This document shows, piece by piece, positions 40,515 through 40,640 of a stretch of DNA of 40,640 nucleotides. The translations under genes were made by a program, and so were the position numbers. The DNA comes from JBAXGW01 sp037139195 (lineage in GTDB: Bacteria > Bacteroidota > Bacteroidia > Bacteroidales > JAHJDW01), in contig JBAXGW010000039.1 in NCBI GenBank assembly GCA_037139195.1, forward strand, positions 1 through 40,640, read 5' to 3'. Numbering within the stretch: position 1 is the stretch's first letter; each line of letters starts with the position of its first letter. The notes under the pieces were generated by a model. That model made no database searches, was not told the DNA's origin, and was given only the letters and a program-made list of their open reading frames with translations.

Positions 40515-40595
40515 TATAACTCACTCCTTAATAATGGATGTATTTCTCCTATTAAAAATACCAATTATTTGGTAACATTGCTTCAAAATACTATG

Positions 40596-40637
40596 AAAAA
40601 CGAGCAAAAAAAATTTATTTGATGCTCGTTTTTTTTT
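40596..40637 (+). terminator. Intrinsic terminator of the DUF6624-like gene
   Basis: An 11-bp stem (40596-40606 with 40623-40633) with a 16-base A/T-rich loop and a run of nine T. It starts 82 bases after the stop codon. Confidence 0.75.
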
Positions 40638-40640
40638 AAT

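Overview
The window looks like chromosomal DNA of a low-GC, motile-lineage or free-living member of the Bacteroidota (Bacteroidales/Marinilabiliales/Cytophagales-like); I cannot name a genus. The evidence is consistent across the window: two secreted proteins with type IX secretion (T9SS) C-terminal sorting domains, a PorV/PorQ-like barrel, a TPR/PD40/OmpA envelope protein, a fused SecDF, a TonB C-terminal-domain protein with the usual Bacteroidota motif, the purM-prfA-pyrF neighbourhood, and promoter boxes of the Bacteroidota type (TTTG, about 19 bases, TAnnTTTG). No tRNA, rRNA, CRISPR array, insertion sequence, integrase or phage gene was found.

Region 1 (1-8685, all on the minus strand) is a dedicated anaerobic sulfur-respiration locus. 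Reading in its own direction: a Tat-exported molybdopterin oxidoreductase of the polysulfide/thiosulfate reductase type (psrA-like), its four-cluster ferredoxin subunit (psrB-like), an NrfD-type membrane quinol subunit (psrC-like), two half-size YeeE/YedE sulfur-transport proteins, a membrane-anchored rhodanese-like protein that lacks the catalytic cysteine and ends in a Lys/Gly/Cys tail, then a MOT1-type molybdate transporter, mobA and a mobB-like GTPase. Together they would import molybdate, finish the guanylated Mo cofactor, build a periplasm-facing sulfur reductase and move or bind sulfur species. The locus ends at a hairpin terminator (23-45) and is preceded by a 317-base leader with a promoter box and a palindrome.

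Region 2 (8686-19474) holds rarA, a tonB-like gene, a 974-residue T9SS cargo protein with YD-type repeats followed by Cys-rich SprB-like modules, and the minus-strand housekeeping group parE-ftsK-lolA. The 600 bases at 19475-20074 contain no gene but carry a long perfect inverted repeat and several degenerate repeat words.

Region 3 (20075-30551) is mainly cell-envelope material: a small TPR-like secreted protein, an endonuclease/exonuclease/phosphatase-fold secreted protein whose N-terminus contains a dispersed repeat, a ComEA-type helix-hairpin-helix outer-membrane protein tightly coupled to a PorV/PorQ-like barrel, a GT39-like membrane glycosyltransferase translationally coupled to a retropepsin-like protease, a small unknown exported protein and a large FG-GAP-repeat T9SS cargo protein.

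Region 4 (30552-40640, plus strand) is core metabolism and envelope: secDF, a TPR-PD40-OmpA protein of PorE-like architecture, purM, prfA, pyrF, and a secreted protein resembling the DUF6624 family. Several transcripts end in clear hairpin-plus-T-run terminators. The most interesting material is the sulfur locus with its cysteine-less rhodanese, the HhH-bearing outer-membrane protein, and the dispersed intergenic repeats, one of which has become protein-coding.
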